In this document: positions 9,025-18,386 of the stretch, piece after piece
Position numbering within the stretch: position 1 is the stretch's first letter
Layout: each line of letters opens with the position of its first letter
DNA from: Streptomyces shenzhenensis
Lineage (GTDB): Bacteria > Actinomycetota > Actinomycetes > Streptomycetales > Streptomycetaceae
Length of the DNA: 64,000 nucleotides
Assembly (NCBI RefSeq): GCF_021462265.1
Contig: NZ_JAJONF010000016.1
Location: 1 to 64,000 of the forward strand
Reading direction: 5' to 3'
Made by a program: the position numbers and the translations under genes
The notes under the pieces: model-generated
Databases searched by the model: none
Told to the model about the DNA's origin: nothing
Seen by the model: the letters and a program-made list of their open reading frames with translations, nothing else

Positions 9025-12000
9025 CGGCGGCCGGCGTTCCGCTCAGTTCGCGCAGGGCGTCCTCCTCGGTGAGGGAGGCGCCCCGCGAGCGCTCGGCCGC
9101 GTAACGCTGCGAGGTCAGCGCGGCACGGGCGGCCGCGTCGACCTCCTCGGCGCGCGTGCGCTCCGGCTCGGGGCGGACACTCCCGGCGCGCCAGTGGTCG
9201 GCGGCGGCGTACAGCCGTACCGCCCCCGCCAGATCGCCGAGCCGGGCCAGCAGGTCGCCGCCGATGTCCACCAGCGCCGCCGTGATCACCTCGGCGCAGC
9301 GGTACTCCACCGCCTCGCGCAGCCCCTCGGTCACGATCGGCAGCGCCCGCGCGGGGCCGTGCTCCACCGCCGTGAGCAGGGCCTCGACCACGCGGATCGC
9401 GGCCATGAACTGCGGCGGCGCGGAGCCGGCCGCCGTCGTGGCACGGGCGGTCTCGTAGCACTCGCGCGCCCGCGGCAGTTCCCCGTCGCAGAGGGCCAGG
9501 TACGCCCTGAGCAGCGCCACGTACGCCTTCGACTCCGCCACCGCGTACCGGTCGGCGGCCTCGCCCGCCCGGTCGAGGGCGGCCTGGGCGCCCGCCCGGT
9601 CGCCGGAGCGGAAGGCGATCTCGGCGAGCCGCGCGAGCAGGAAGGGCGTCTCCGCGTGCGCGCCGACCTCGTGGGCGAGCCGCAGCGCCTCCCGGTACTC
9701 GCCCTCCGCCGCCGCGAACCGGCCGCGCGCCATGTCCGCCTCCCCGGCCGCGCTGCACACCTGTGCTCCCATCCAGCGGTCCCCGACCCGCCGGCTGAGG
9801 ACCCGCAGCTCGGCCAGGTCCTCGTCGACGCCCCGCAGGTTGCCGGGTGAGTCGACCAGGATGTGGGTGCGGTACATCAGGGTGACGCCGATCTCCCAGT
9901 CACCGCCGTGCACCCGGCAGTTGGCGACCACCGCGGACATGTCCGGGGTGATGTCCACGGCGGAGCCGCCCAGGGTCCACGCGGTGAGCGGCCAGATGAG
10001 GCCCGGCATCCGGGCGGCCCGGGGACCGCCCGCCTCGAAGGCGGCCCGGACGCGCGCGACGTACCGCGGGGTCCGGTCGTCCCTCACCAGGTCCGGCCGG
10101 CCGGACTCGGACGCCAGGAACAGGTCGAGCAGCCTGAGGTCCATGCGCAGCTCGTACAGCGGGTGCCCGGCCCCGGCGTCCGGGGCGGCCAGGAGCGCGC
10201 CCACGGGGTCCGCCGCGTCGGCGGACGCGCGCAGTTCGTCCGGGTGGGCGTCCGCGGGCAGGGCGTCCCGGGCGACTCCCAGACGCAGTACCGCGCGCAC
10301 CGAGGCCGTCGCCTCCTGGCGGTAGTTGCGCAGCCACCAGAACCAGCCGACGGCGAGGACGATCCGGCCCGCCTGCACCTCGTCGCCCGCGCGGAGCGCC
10401 CGGTCGAGGGCGGCGCGGATGTTGTCGTGCTCGGTCTCCAGGCGGCGGATCCAGGACAGTTGCTCCCCGGAGCGCAGTCTGGGCTCCGCCTCTTCCACGA
10501 GCGCCCGCACCCACGCGCCGTGCCGCCGCTCGGCCGCCGCGCGCGGTCCGGGGGCCTCCGCGGCGCGCTCGACGGCGTACTCGTGGATGGTCTCCAGCAT
10601 GCGGTAGCGCATGCCGCCGGTGCCGTCCGCGCCGTCCGGGGTGGCGATGATCAGGGACTTGTCGACGAGCGCGCCGGTGAGGTCGGCGGCCGGTCCGGTG
10701 CACACGGCCTCCGCCGCCGTGAGGTCCCAGCCGCCGGCGAAGACGGACACCTCGCGCAGCATCGTCCGCTCCCGCTCGTCGAGCAGGTCCCAGGACCAGT
10801 CGACGACCGCCCGCAGGGTCTGCTGGCGGGGCAGGGCCGTGCGGCTGCCGGCGGTGAGCAGGCGGAAGCGGTCGTCGAGCCGGTCGGCGATCTGCCGGGG
10901 CGTCAGCAGCCGCAGCCTCGCCGCCGCCAGCTCGATGGCCAGGGGCAGGCCGTCCAGGCGGCGGCAGATCTCGTCGACGGCCGCCGCGTCGCCCGGCGCG
11001 GCGGCGCCGGTTGCGGGGCGGACGGCGGCGGCGCGCTCCTCGAAGAGGCGGTGTGCCTGCTCGGGGGCGAGGGGCTCGACCGGGCGCACCGACTCGCCGG
11101 GGACGCCCAGGGGTTCACGGCTGGTGGCGAGGACCGTGAGTCCCGGGCAGTGGGTGAGCAGGGTCTCGGCGAGGGCGGCCGCCGCTTCGATGACATGTTC
11201 GCAGTTGTCAAGGATCAGGAGCTGGCTGCGCGGGGCGCAGTACTCGACGAGCAGGGCCGTGGGGTCGCTCTGCACCGCCGCCAGTTCGTTGGTCATGAGC
11301 ACGGTCTCGCGCAGACCGAGCGCGCTGACCACCGCGCCTGGCACCGCCTCCGGCCGGTCGAGCGGGGCGAGCTCGACGAGCCATGCCTGCGGGAGCCCGG
11401 CGGCGGCCTCCTCGGCGAGACGGGTCTTTCCGGAGCCGCCCGGTCCGGTGAGGGTGACGAGACGGGCCCTGTGCAATTCGGAACGAACGGCTTGGAGTTC
11501 GGGTTCCCGGCCCACGAAAGAGGTAAGACGCGGACGGAGGTTGCCGGTGCGGGGCGGGGGCGCGCCGAGGAGGCTGGGGCCGGGTCTCTGGGTGAGCAAC
11601 GAGGCGTGCAGTGACTTGAGTTCCGGGCCCGGGTCGGTCCCGAGGCCTTCGGCGAGGGTGCGGCGGGCGGTCTCGTACGCGGCGAGGGCGTCCGCCGGGC
11701 GGCCGGTGTCGCGCAGGGCGCGGATGAGCAGGGCGTGCAGGGGCTCGTCGTACGGGTGGGCGGTGGTCAGCTCGGTCAGTTCCGGTACGGCGTCGGCGGC
11801 GCGGCCGAGGCGGAGCGCGGCGTCGGCGCGGGCGCGGGTGGCTTCCAGCCGGAGCGCGTCGGGGCGGGCGGCGGCCGCGCCGCGGTCGGGGAGGTCGGCG
11901 AGGGCGGGGCCGTGCCAGAGGGCGAGGGCGTCGGTGAGGAGACGGTGGGCTGCCGCCGGGTCGCCGGTGGTCAGGGCCTGGATGCCGTCGCGTACCCGTC

Positions 12001-12310
12001 GCTCGAAGACGTGCAGGTCGATGTCGTCCTCGGCCGCCTCCAGGCGATAGCCGCCCGGGGTGGAGGTGACGCTGTCCTTGCCGAGGGCGCGGCGGAGGCG
12101 GCCGACGAGGGCCTGGAGCGCGGCCGGGGCGTCGTGGGGCGGGTCGTCGTCCGTCGCCCAGATCTCCTCGATGAGGGTGTCGGGGGTGAGGGTGCGGGCG
12201 GGGTGGAGGGCGAGGACGGTGAGCAGGGCGCGGAGGCGGGGGCCGCCGACGGGTATGGGGGCGCCCTGGTCGTCGCTGGCCTGGGTCACGCCCAGGATTC
12301 GGTACCGCAC
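9011..12310 (-). CDS. AfsR-like SARP regulator with NB-ARC and TPR domains
   Basis: This large 1099-residue transcription regulator belongs to the AfsR/SARP class. An OmpR-type winged helix is at about 1-90 (LRALLTVLALHPARTLTPDTLIEEIW), followed by the bacterial transcriptional activation domain at about 95-245. Next is a STAND ATPase with Walker A GPGGSGKT near residue 287, Walker B LLILDNCEHV near 365 and an arginine-sensor-like ATSREPLGVPGE stretch. The C-terminal 500 residues are helical TPR-like repeats. Such proteins usually activate secondary metabolism after signal-dependent ATP binding. GTG 12310 lacks a Shine-Dalgarno site, but GACAAT lies 6 bases upstream, suggesting a leaderless transcript. 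No biosynthetic cluster adjoins it, so its targets are unknown. Confidence 0.9.
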   Translation of the reverse strand: MRYRILGVTQASDDQGAPIPVGGPRLRALLTVLALHPARTLTPDTLIEEIWATDDDPPHDAPAALQALVGRLRRALGKDSVTSTPGGYRLEAAEDDIDLHVFERRVRDGIQALTTGDPAAAHRLLTDALALWHGPALADLPDRGAAAARPDALRLEATRARADAALRLGRAADAVPELTELTTAHPYDEPLHALLIRALRDTGRPADALAAYETARRTLAEGLGTDPGPELKSLHASLLTQRPGPSLLGAPPPRTGNLRPRLTSFVGREPELQAVRSELHRARLVTLTGPGGSGKTRLAEEAAAGLPQAWLVELAPLDRPEAVPGAVVSALGLRETVLMTNELAAVQSDPTALLVEYCAPRSQLLILDNCEHVIEAAAALAETLLTHCPGLTVLATSREPLGVPGESVRPVEPLAPEQAHRLFEERAAAVRPATGAAAPGDAAAVDEICRRLDGLPLAIELAAARLRLLTPRQIADRLDDRFRLLTAGSRTALPRQQTLRAVVDWSWDLLDERERTMLREVSVFAGGWDLTAAEAVCTGPAADLTGALVDKSLIIATPDGADGTGGMRYRMLETIHEYAVERAAEAPGPRAAAERRHGAWVRALVEEAEPRLRSGEQLSWIRRLETEHDNIRAALDRALRAGDEVQAGRIVLAVGWFWWLRNYRQEATASVRAVLRLGVARDALPADAHPDELRASADAADPVGALLAAPDAGAGHPLYELRMDLRLLDLFLASESGRPDLVRDDRTPRYVARVRAAFEAGGPRAARMPGLIWPLTAWTLGGSAVDITPDMSAVVANCRVHGGDWEIGVTLMYRTHILVDSPGNLRGVDEDLAELRVLSRRVGDRWMGAQVCSAAGEADMARGRFAAAEGEYREALRLAHEVGAHAETPFLLARLAEIAFRSGDRAGAQAALDRAGEAADRYAVAESKAYVALLRAYLALCDGELPRARECYETARATTAAGSAPPQFMAAIRVVEALLTAVEHGPARALPIVTEGLREAVEYRCAEVITAALVDIGGDLLARLGDLAGAVRLYAAADHWRAGSVRPEPERTRAEEVDAAARAALTSQRYAAERSRGASLTEEDALRELSGTPAAATGT

Positions 12311-12716
12311 CGGGTCATTGTCGCCGGGGGCGGGGGCGGGGGCACGGAGTTTCAGCGCCGGGGGTTGCGGGTTGCCCGGGGTGGGGGCCGGTGCCGGGGG
12401 GTGTCACTTACCGGCGCTGGCAGGGTGCCGCCGCGCCCACCCGTGCCGCCCCAGCGGCACGACTGCCCGCGGCTATGTAGAGCTATGTAGGGCTAGGTAG
12501 CACGCGGCGACTGCGGCGCCCCGCACGGGGCGCGGGGAACTGCGCGATCAGCCCCCCACCGGCCCGCGCCCGGCGACGAACCGGCACCACCCCCGATGCG
12601 GGGGCCTGGGGGCGGCAGCCCCCAGACACGGCGGCCCCCGTCACCACGTCACGCCCCCGACACGGCGATCCCCGTCACCACGTCACGCCCCAGACACGGC
12701 GACCCCCGTCACCGCG
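12311..12716. other. intergenic region with repeats
   Basis: No gene is apparent. The stretch includes the leftward regulator's presumed promoter. At about 12500-12550 there is a repeat segment with GCGCCCCGCACGGGGCGC and CGCGCAGTTCCCC on the minus strand (family 2). A three-copy tandem repeat, listed separately, follows. Gly-rich runs near 12325-12410 are low complexity. Confidence 0.5.
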
Positions 12717-12722
12717 TCACGC
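12620..12722. repeat. 34-base tandem repeat, three copies
   Basis: Three near-identical units of about 34-35 bases begin at 12620, 12655 and 12689. Each contains AGACACGGCGA or CGACACGGCGA, then CCCGTCACCACGTCACGC. The third unit contains the stop codon of the leftward asparagine-synthetase-like gene. There are no spacers, so this is not CRISPR. It may have spread by replication slippage from the gene's 3' end. Confidence 0.8.
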
Positions 12723-14789
12723 CCCAGACGCCAACGCACCCCTCATCGGCGTCACCCCCGCCGGCACCGCACGGGCCCGCGCCGGCGTCCCCGTCCAGCA
12801 CGTGCCCCGGCGGGAGAGGAGGCGGCGCAGCCACAGCTCCAGCGAGACCAGGTCGGCCAGGCCGTCCAGCGGCAACGGCTCCCCGGCGGCCGCCGCGCGC
12901 AGCGCCTTGCGGACCACCCTCGCCTCCACCAGGCCCGCCTGCGCCAGCAGCGGCGTCGAGAAGAGGGAGATCAGCTCGTCGGCCGCCACGCGCAGCCCCG
13001 TGCGGGTGGCGGCTGCCGAGGAGGCGTGGGAGGGGGCGCCCCAGCCCGGCGGGAGGTCGGTGACACCGGCGCCCTCCAGGACCGTGCGGAGGATGGCCGC
13101 GCGGGCGCCCGGCTGGACCCGCAGCGCCTCGGGGAGGTCGCGGCAGGCGCGGACCACCTGGTTGTCCAGGAACGGCGCGTGGAGGCGCTGGGAGCGGATT
13201 TCGGCCGCCTGTTCCAGGACGCGGATGTCGGCCGCGTGACGGGCCAGCACCGCACGCGCGCGGTAGTCTCCGGGGCGCTGGCCGGGGCCGACGCCGGAGC
13301 GGTTCGCCGCGCCCTGGAGCAGAACCGATACTTCAGCGAGCGCCTCGCCGGTCAGCCAGCGCGCCGCCGGACCCGGTCTCGCCCAGGTGAGCGCCGCGAG
13401 GGAGGCACCCACCGCGCCTCCGGGGTCGTCGAACCGGCGCCGCAGCAGGCGTTCGGCGAGGGTCTCGACGCCCGTGCGGTACGGCGTACGGGCCAGGCGC
13501 CGCGCCGCGCTGTACACGCGCGCGGGGACCATCACCGAGCCGTCGGCCTTGGCCAGCGCGGCGACCGGGCGGACGAGGTGGCGCCGCTTGCGGTCCATCA
13601 GCAGGTCGGCGAGGCGCGCGGGGTGGGCGTCGAGAACCTGGCGGGCGCCGTAGCCGGTGAAGTGGTCGGCGCTGCCGGCGGCGAGCCGGGCGCGGTGCCG
13701 GGCCGCGGAGACCAGGGACGGCCCCGGTTCGTCGGTCAGGGGGCCGTCGAGGTCGGCGTACGGCAGCGTCTCCTCGCCGCCGGTGACCACCACGTGGTGC
13801 AGGCGCGGGTTGGCGGCGAGGGTGCCGGCGCGCTGGAGTTCGGCCTCGCGGCCGCCCACGGCCAGGTCGTTGAAGGTGACGGCGAGCAGGCGCTCGCCGG
13901 CGCCGTGGCCGAGGACCGTGCCGGGCATCCCGGGCAGCCCCGCGGCGAGCAGCGCGAGCGTCCCCGACGCGGGGCCGCCGGAGAGGTCGGCGCCGATGCC
14001 CGGGACCGGCATCCCGCGCGCCGCGCGACGCTCGGCGGGGCCCATGCCGGGGACCGGACCCGGGTCGATGTCCGGGACGTGCCGGGGCGCCGACAACCGC
14101 GCGCGTACCGCTTCTACGAGCGCGTCCCGTACGGCGTCCACCGCACTGTCGGGGTCGGCGGAGGGTGCCGCGACCGCGAGCGAGGCGACCTGCTCGTAGC
14201 CGGCGATCTCGCGCGCCCCGGCGCGCAGGATCAGCGCGTGCCCTGGCGGAACGCGCCGCACGCCCTCGTACGGGGTCGAGTCGTGCAGCGCGGCCGGTAC
14301 CTCGGGGACGGCGAGGAGGGCCGCGAGGTGGCCGTAGTCGAGGTTGGCCTCGATGAGGTCGGCGAGGGGGAGGGCGGCCGTGGCGTAGGCCGTACCGCCT
14401 GCCCAGGGGCTGTGGAAGACCGGCCGGGCGCCCGCGAGGTCGCCGCAGACGGTGACCCGGCGGCCGACCTGGACGACGGCCGTGTAGCTGCCGGACCAGG
14501 CGGTCAGATGCCGCAGTGCGCCCCCGCGCGCCGTGAAGAGGCCGAGGCGCAGCTCCTCGTCGGTGGCGCCGCAGGTGCCGAGGACGGCGATGCGGTTCTG
14601 CGCGTCGGCCCTGATGACGCGCACCTCGTCGGGCCGCCAGTCGCCGACCGCCCACAGCGGATCGGGGTCGCCCCACAGGAGCTGGGAGCCGATGGGGTGA
14701 ACGGTCTCGCCGTCGTAACCCATGGCGCCGGCGGAGCCGATCGTGGCGGCACCGGAGGCGGTGCTGCTCCATCCCACCAACCACCGCAT
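12717..14789 (-). CDS. asparagine synthetase-like protein with degenerate active sites
   Basis: This 690-residue protein has the two-part layout of glutamine-dependent asparagine synthetases and of lasso-peptide macrolactam synthetases: an Ntn-like N-terminal half (about 1-200) and an ATP-pyrophosphatase-like half. The expected N-terminal Cys2 is absent (it starts MRWLVGWSS), so no glutaminase activity is expected. The SGGxDS loop reads LSGGPASG near residue 266, losing the aspartate. Later AsnB-like features survive, such as HFTGYGARQVL and HAPFLDNQVVRACRDLP. ATG 14789 has an ideal GGAGG 5 bases upstream, so the longer frame to 14822 is unlikely. No RiPP precursor or leader peptidase gene was seen nearby. 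It could be a diverged cyclase, an amide ligase with other needs, or a non-catalytic relative. Confidence 0.75.
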   Translation of the reverse strand: MRWLVGWSSTASGAATIGSAGAMGYDGETVHPIGSQLLWGDPDPLWAVGDWRPDEVRVIRADAQNRIAVLGTCGATDEELRLGLFTARGGALRHLTAWSGSYTAVVQVGRRVTVCGDLAGARPVFHSPWAGGTAYATAALPLADLIEANLDYGHLAALLAVPEVPAALHDSTPYEGVRRVPPGHALILRAGAREIAGYEQVASLAVAAPSADPDSAVDAVRDALVEAVRARLSAPRHVPDIDPGPVPGMGPAERRAARGMPVPGIGADLSGGPASGTLALLAAGLPGMPGTVLGHGAGERLLAVTFNDLAVGGREAELQRAGTLAANPRLHHVVVTGGEETLPYADLDGPLTDEPGPSLVSAARHRARLAAGSADHFTGYGARQVLDAHPARLADLLMDRKRRHLVRPVAALAKADGSVMVPARVYSAARRLARTPYRTGVETLAERLLRRRFDDPGGAVGASLAALTWARPGPAARWLTGEALAEVSVLLQGAANRSGVGPGQRPGDYRARAVLARHAADIRVLEQAAEIRSQRLHAPFLDNQVVRACRDLPEALRVQPGARAAILRTVLEGAGVTDLPPGWGAPSHASSAAATRTGLRVAADELISLFSTPLLAQAGLVEARVVRKALRAAAAGEPLPLDGLADLVSLELWLRRLLSRRGTCWTGTPARARAVPAGVTPMRGALASGA

Positions 14790-15526
14790 CGACGCCTCCA
14801 CAGGCTGTGGACAACCATGCACGGTACGAACCGGGTCCCCATGCTGCCATGAAGGACGCGGTCCGAGGTGGCGGTGGGGCCGCCTTTGATCCCTGGAAGA
14901 TTCCCCGGAGTTGCCGCAGGACCGGCTACGCGCGCGTGCCGCGGAAGAGCCACGGCGAGCGCCGACGGCCGTACGGCACCGGGTGAGTGCGACGCGAATG
15001 CGCCCCCTGTACGCTCCCCCAAAACGCCCTTCGCGCCCTCAATTGCCATGGTAGGAGCGTTGATCGCTCGCGGAGGGTGGGGGCGATTTTCGGCCAAATC
15101 CGAGATGGGCGCGCGGACTTGCGCACGCTCCGTACACGCTTGGCGCATCGCACCCGCGCGCACTTGACAACGCACAGTCCGGGAGGCGGGCATCGCCTCC
15201 CGGACCGGTCCGCCACCCGCGGGGATGAAGGTGGCGGTGTCCCCCAGCCCACTGGATCCAGTACAGCGGGCCGACCCACGCACCAGCCATGGAACCGCTC
15301 CCCTGGTGGCCGGAGAAGAGCGCACGGGCGGGCGCACGGCCACACGGCGGGGGCACGTCGCGACAGGTCGTGCACGGTGCGTGTCTGGGCCGCACTCGCG
15401 TACGGACCACAATCCCGCCATCCGGAAGAATGCCCCTTAACGCTTGGGATGCGGCGAACTACGCTGGGTTTACGAATGCCGCGTGGTTATGCCAGCGCGG
15501 CAGCCGTCTGTGTCGAGGGGTGGCGC
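14790..15526. other. long divergent intergenic region
   Basis: About 740 bases lie between divergent genes. It contains short AT-rich patches (15040-15110), a very strong hairpin at 15177-15205, and a possible rightward promoter TTAACG (15438) - 16 bases - TACGCT (15460) before the sporulation-associated gene. ORFs through it, including an 88-residue minus-strand frame from ATG 15050, lack ribosome sites and homology signals that I recognise. Confidence 0.45.
15177..15205. repeat. perfect 12-bp stem-loop
   Basis: GTCCGGGAGGCG (15177-15188) pairs exactly with CGCCTCCCGGAC (15194-15205) across a 5-base loop. No T run follows on either strand, so a classical intrinsic terminator is not supported. 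It could be a factor-dependent end, an mRNA leader element or a small RNA end. Confidence 0.7.
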
Positions 15527-16951
15527 ATGTCCAGGGAGCAACGCGGGCCGAACGAAAAACTCGGCGCCGTTCTCGCCCTCGCGGGAATCAGCAACGCAGG
15601 ACTCGCGCGTCGCGTCAACGATCTTGGCGCTCAACGCGGGTTGACTCTTCGCTACGACAAGACGTCGGTGGCGCGCTGGGTGTCGAAGGGCATGGTGCCG
15701 CAGGGCGCCGCCCCGCACCTCATCGCTGCCGCGATCGGCCAGAAGCTCGGCCGCCCGGTGCCGCTCCACGAGATCGGCCTGGCGGACGCGGATCCCGCCC
15801 CCGAAGTGGGCCTCGCCTTCCCCAGGGACGTCGGCCAGGCGGTGCGGTCGGCGACGGAGCTGTACCGCCTCGACCTGGCCGGCCGCCGGGCCGGTTCCGG
15901 CGGCATCTGGCAGTCGCTGGCCGGATCCTTCGCAGTAAGCGCGTACGCGACGCCCGCCTCGCGTTGGCTGATTACACCCGCCGACAGTTCGGTGGCACGC
16001 GAAGCGCACACCGTGGACGGTTCGGGCGCACCGCTCAAAGTCGGCCACAGCGATGTGCAGAAGCTGCGGGAGGCCGCCGAGGACGCCAGGCGCTGGGACT
16101 CCAAGTACGGCGGCGGCGACTGGCGGTCGTCGATGGTGCCGGAGTGTTTACGCGTGGAGGCGGCACCGCTGCTGCTCGGCGCGTACTCCGACGAAGTCGG
16201 GCGGGCGCTGTTCGGGGCGAGTGCCGAACTGACCCGGCTGGCCGGGTGGATGGCCTTCGACACCGGGCAGCAGGAGGCCGCGCAGCGGTACTACATCCAG
16301 GCGCTGCGGCTCGCCCGCGCGGCGGCGGACGTGCCGCTCGGCGGGTACGTCCTGGCATCGATGTCCTTGCAGGCGACCTACCGGGGCTTCGGCGACGAGG
16401 GCGTCGATCTCGCGCAGGCCGCCGTGGAGCGGAACCGGGGGCTGGCGACCGCCCGCACCATGAGTTTCTTCCGGCTGGTCGAGGCGCGGGCCCACGCGCG
16501 TGCCGGTGACGCCCAGGCCGCGGGGGCCGCGCTGAAGGCCGCGGAAGGATGGCTGGAGCGGGCGCGGGAGGGGGACAACGATCCCTCCTGGCTCGGCTTC
16601 TACGGCTATGACCGGTTCGCGGCGGACGCGGCCGAGTGCTACCGGGACCTGAAGGCTCCGCGGCAGGTGCGGCGCTTCACGGAGCAGGCTCTTTCCAAGC
16701 CGACGGAGGAGTTCGTGCGCTCGCACGGGCTGCGGCTGGTCGTCTCCGCCGTCGCCGAACTGGAGTCGGGCAACCTCGACGCGGCCTGCGAGCAGGGGGT
16801 GCGGGCCGTGGAGGTGGCCGGGCGGATATCTTCGGCGCGCACCACGGAGTACGTGAAGGATCTGCTGCACCGGCTGGAGCCGTACGGGGACGAGCCGAGG
16901 GTGGTGGAGCTGCGGGAGCGGGCGCGGCCGTTGCTGATGGCTCCGGCGTGA
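15527..16951 (+). CDS. sporulation-associated protein with TTA codon
   Basis: This 474-residue cytosolic protein resembles a conserved Streptomyces family annotated as sporulation associated. The N-terminus is helix-turn-helix-like (VLALAGISNAGLARRVNDLG and KTSVARWVSKGMVP), which suggests DNA binding. The rest, from about residue 190, is helical and TPR-like, with Ala-rich helices and a FDTGQQEAAQRYYIQALRLA repeat. Leu208 is encoded by TTA (16148-16150), so translation should need the bldA tRNA, which is active late in development. ATG 15527 is supported by GAGGGG 7 bases upstream; the much longer ORF from 14987 is not coding-like. The function beyond a regulatory role is unknown. Confidence 0.85.
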   Translation: MSREQRGPNEKLGAVLALAGISNAGLARRVNDLGAQRGLTLRYDKTSVARWVSKGMVPQGAAPHLIAAAIGQKLGRPVPLHEIGLADADPAPEVGLAFPRDVGQAVRSATELYRLDLAGRRAGSGGIWQSLAGSFAVSAYATPASRWLITPADSSVAREAHTVDGSGAPLKVGHSDVQKLREAAEDARRWDSKYGGGDWRSSMVPECLRVEAAPLLLGAYSDEVGRALFGASAELTRLAGWMAFDTGQQEAAQRYYIQALRLARAAADVPLGGYVLASMSLQATYRGFGDEGVDLAQAAVERNRGLATARTMSFFRLVEARAHARAGDAQAAGAALKAAEGWLERAREGDNDPSWLGFYGYDRFAADAAECYRDLKAPRQVRRFTEQALSKPTEEFVRSHGLRLVVSAVAELESGNLDAACEQGVRAVEVAGRISSARTTEYVKDLLHRLEPYGDEPRVVELRERARPLLMAPA

Positions 16952-16994
16952 GGGGCGTCTGGGCGTCTGGGCGTCCGCGGGCCTGAGCACGCGG

Positions 16995-17080
16995 GGCGGG
17001 TGCGGGTGCCTCGTGGTTGCTCGCGCCCGCGCGGCGGCAGCCGCACATCGGACACAGCCCCGCGCCCCTTCGGGGCGCGC
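16995..17080 (+). repeat. Streptomyces intergenic repeat, family 1
   Basis: This copy starts GGCGGGTGCGGGTGCC, continues with CTCGCGCCCGCGCGGCGGCA and ends in GCGCCCCTTCGGGGCGC. It matches the element at 6988-7070 along most of its length. It lies just after the sporulation-associated gene. Confidence 0.7.
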
Positions 17081-17148
17081 TGCACGCACCGGCGTTTGAA
17101 AGTGATGTCAGTGGCGCAGTGCACTATCGAGCGTGGGAGGTGGTGCAG

Positions 17149-18360
17149 GTGTCTGCCGGGGTTGCTTACGACTGCGATGTGCTCGTCATCGGGGGTGGGA
17201 TCGTCGGGCTGTCCACCGCGTACGCGATCACCCGTGCCGCACCGGGGACCCGGGTCACCCTGCTGGAGAAGGAGGCCGGGCCGGCGAGGCACCAGACGGG
17301 CCGGAACAGCGGGGTCATCCACAGCGGGATCTACTACCGGCCGGGGTCGCTGAAGGCGCGGTTCGCCGTCAAGGGCGCCGCCGAGATGGTCAAGTTCTGC
17401 GCGGAGTACGGCATCGCGCACGCCGTCACCGGCAAGCTGATCGTCGCCACGGAGCGGGCGGAGCTGCCCCGGCTGCACGCGCTCGTGCAGCGCGGCCGGG
17501 AGAACGGGATTCCGGTGCGGGAGCTCGGGGCCGCGCAGATCGGGGAGTACGAGCCCGAGGTGCGGGGCCTCGCCGCCATACACGTCGGGACGACCGGGGT
17601 GTGCGACTTCGTGGGAGTCGCCCGGCAGCTCGGTCGGGCCTCGGGTGCGGAGATCCGGTACGGCGCGCAGGTGGTCCGCGTGGACCGGCGGCCGGAGCGG
17701 GGCGTGGCCGTGCTCACCGCGCGCGGTGACGTCGTACGCGCACGCGTGCTGGTCAACTGCGCGGGGCTGTACTGCGACGAGGTGGCGCGGCTGGCCGGGG
17801 ACGAGCCGGGGATGCGGATCGTGCCGTTCCGGGGCGAGTACTACGAGCTGGCGCGGCCGGAGCTGGTGCGGGGGCTGGTGTATCCGGTGCCGGATCCCGC
17901 CTTCCCGTTCCTCGGGGTGCACCTCACGCGCGGGATCGACGGCGGCGTGCACATCGGGCCCAACGCGGTGCCGGCGCTGGCCCGGGAAGGGTACGGCTGG
18001 GGCGTCGTACGGCCGTGGGAGGTCGCCGGGACGCTGGCCTGGCCGGGGGCCTGGGCGCTGGCGCGGCGGCACTGGCGGTACGGGGGCGGCGAGCTGCGCA
18101 GGTCGGTGTCGAAGAAGGCGTTCACGGCGGCCGTACGGCGTCTGCTGCCCGCCGCGGAGGAGGGCGACCTGGTGCGGGCGGCCGCGGGGGTGCGGGCGCA
18201 GGCCGTGCTCCGGGACGGGACGCTCGTCGACGACTTCCTGATCAAGGAGGCCCCGCGGACGGTCCATGTGCTGAACGCGCCCTCGCCCGCGGCGACGGCC
18301 TCGCTGCCGATCGGGCGGGAGGTGGCACAGCGGGCGCTGGCGATGCTGGACGCGGTGTGA
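17149..18360 (+). CDS. lhgO: L-2-hydroxyglutarate oxidase
   Basis: This 403-residue FAD-dependent oxidoreductase oxidises L-2-hydroxyglutarate to 2-oxoglutarate, passing electrons to the quinone pool. The N-terminal FAD-binding motif VLVIGGGIVGLSTAYAI is followed by the family-typical sequence HQTGRNSGVIHSGIYYRPGS and, later, FRGEYYELARP. Near the end, VLNAPSPAATASLPIG contacts the flavin. GTG 17149 is chosen because GGAGG sits 8 bases upstream; GTG 17143 and 17140 are too close to it. The trmB gene follows in the same direction after 41 bases but appears to have its own promoter. Confidence 0.9.
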   Translation: MSAGVAYDCDVLVIGGGIVGLSTAYAITRAAPGTRVTLLEKEAGPARHQTGRNSGVIHSGIYYRPGSLKARFAVKGAAEMVKFCAEYGIAHAVTGKLIVATERAELPRLHALVQRGRENGIPVRELGAAQIGEYEPEVRGLAAIHVGTTGVCDFVGVARQLGRASGAEIRYGAQVVRVDRRPERGVAVLTARGDVVRARVLVNCAGLYCDEVARLAGDEPGMRIVPFRGEYYELARPELVRGLVYPVPDPAFPFLGVHLTRGIDGGVHIGPNAVPALAREGYGWGVVRPWEVAGTLAWPGAWALARRHWRYGGGELRRSVSKKAFTAAVRRLLPAAEEGDLVRAAAGVRAQAVLRDGTLVDDFLIKEAPRTVHVLNAPSPAATASLPIGREVAQRALAMLDAV

Positions 18361-18386
18361 CCCCCTCGGCCCTGCCGCCGGGGCCG

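Noticed and set aside
12620..12722. CRISPR-like repeat array
   Set aside because: The units are contiguous with no spacers, only three copies, and no cas genes are present.
14868..15167. A possible RiPP or lasso precursor beside the asparagine-synthetase-like gene
   Set aside because: Short frames on both strands (including ATG 15050, minus) have no ribosome site, no leader and core pattern, and no nearby leader peptidase, so a lasso cluster is not supported.
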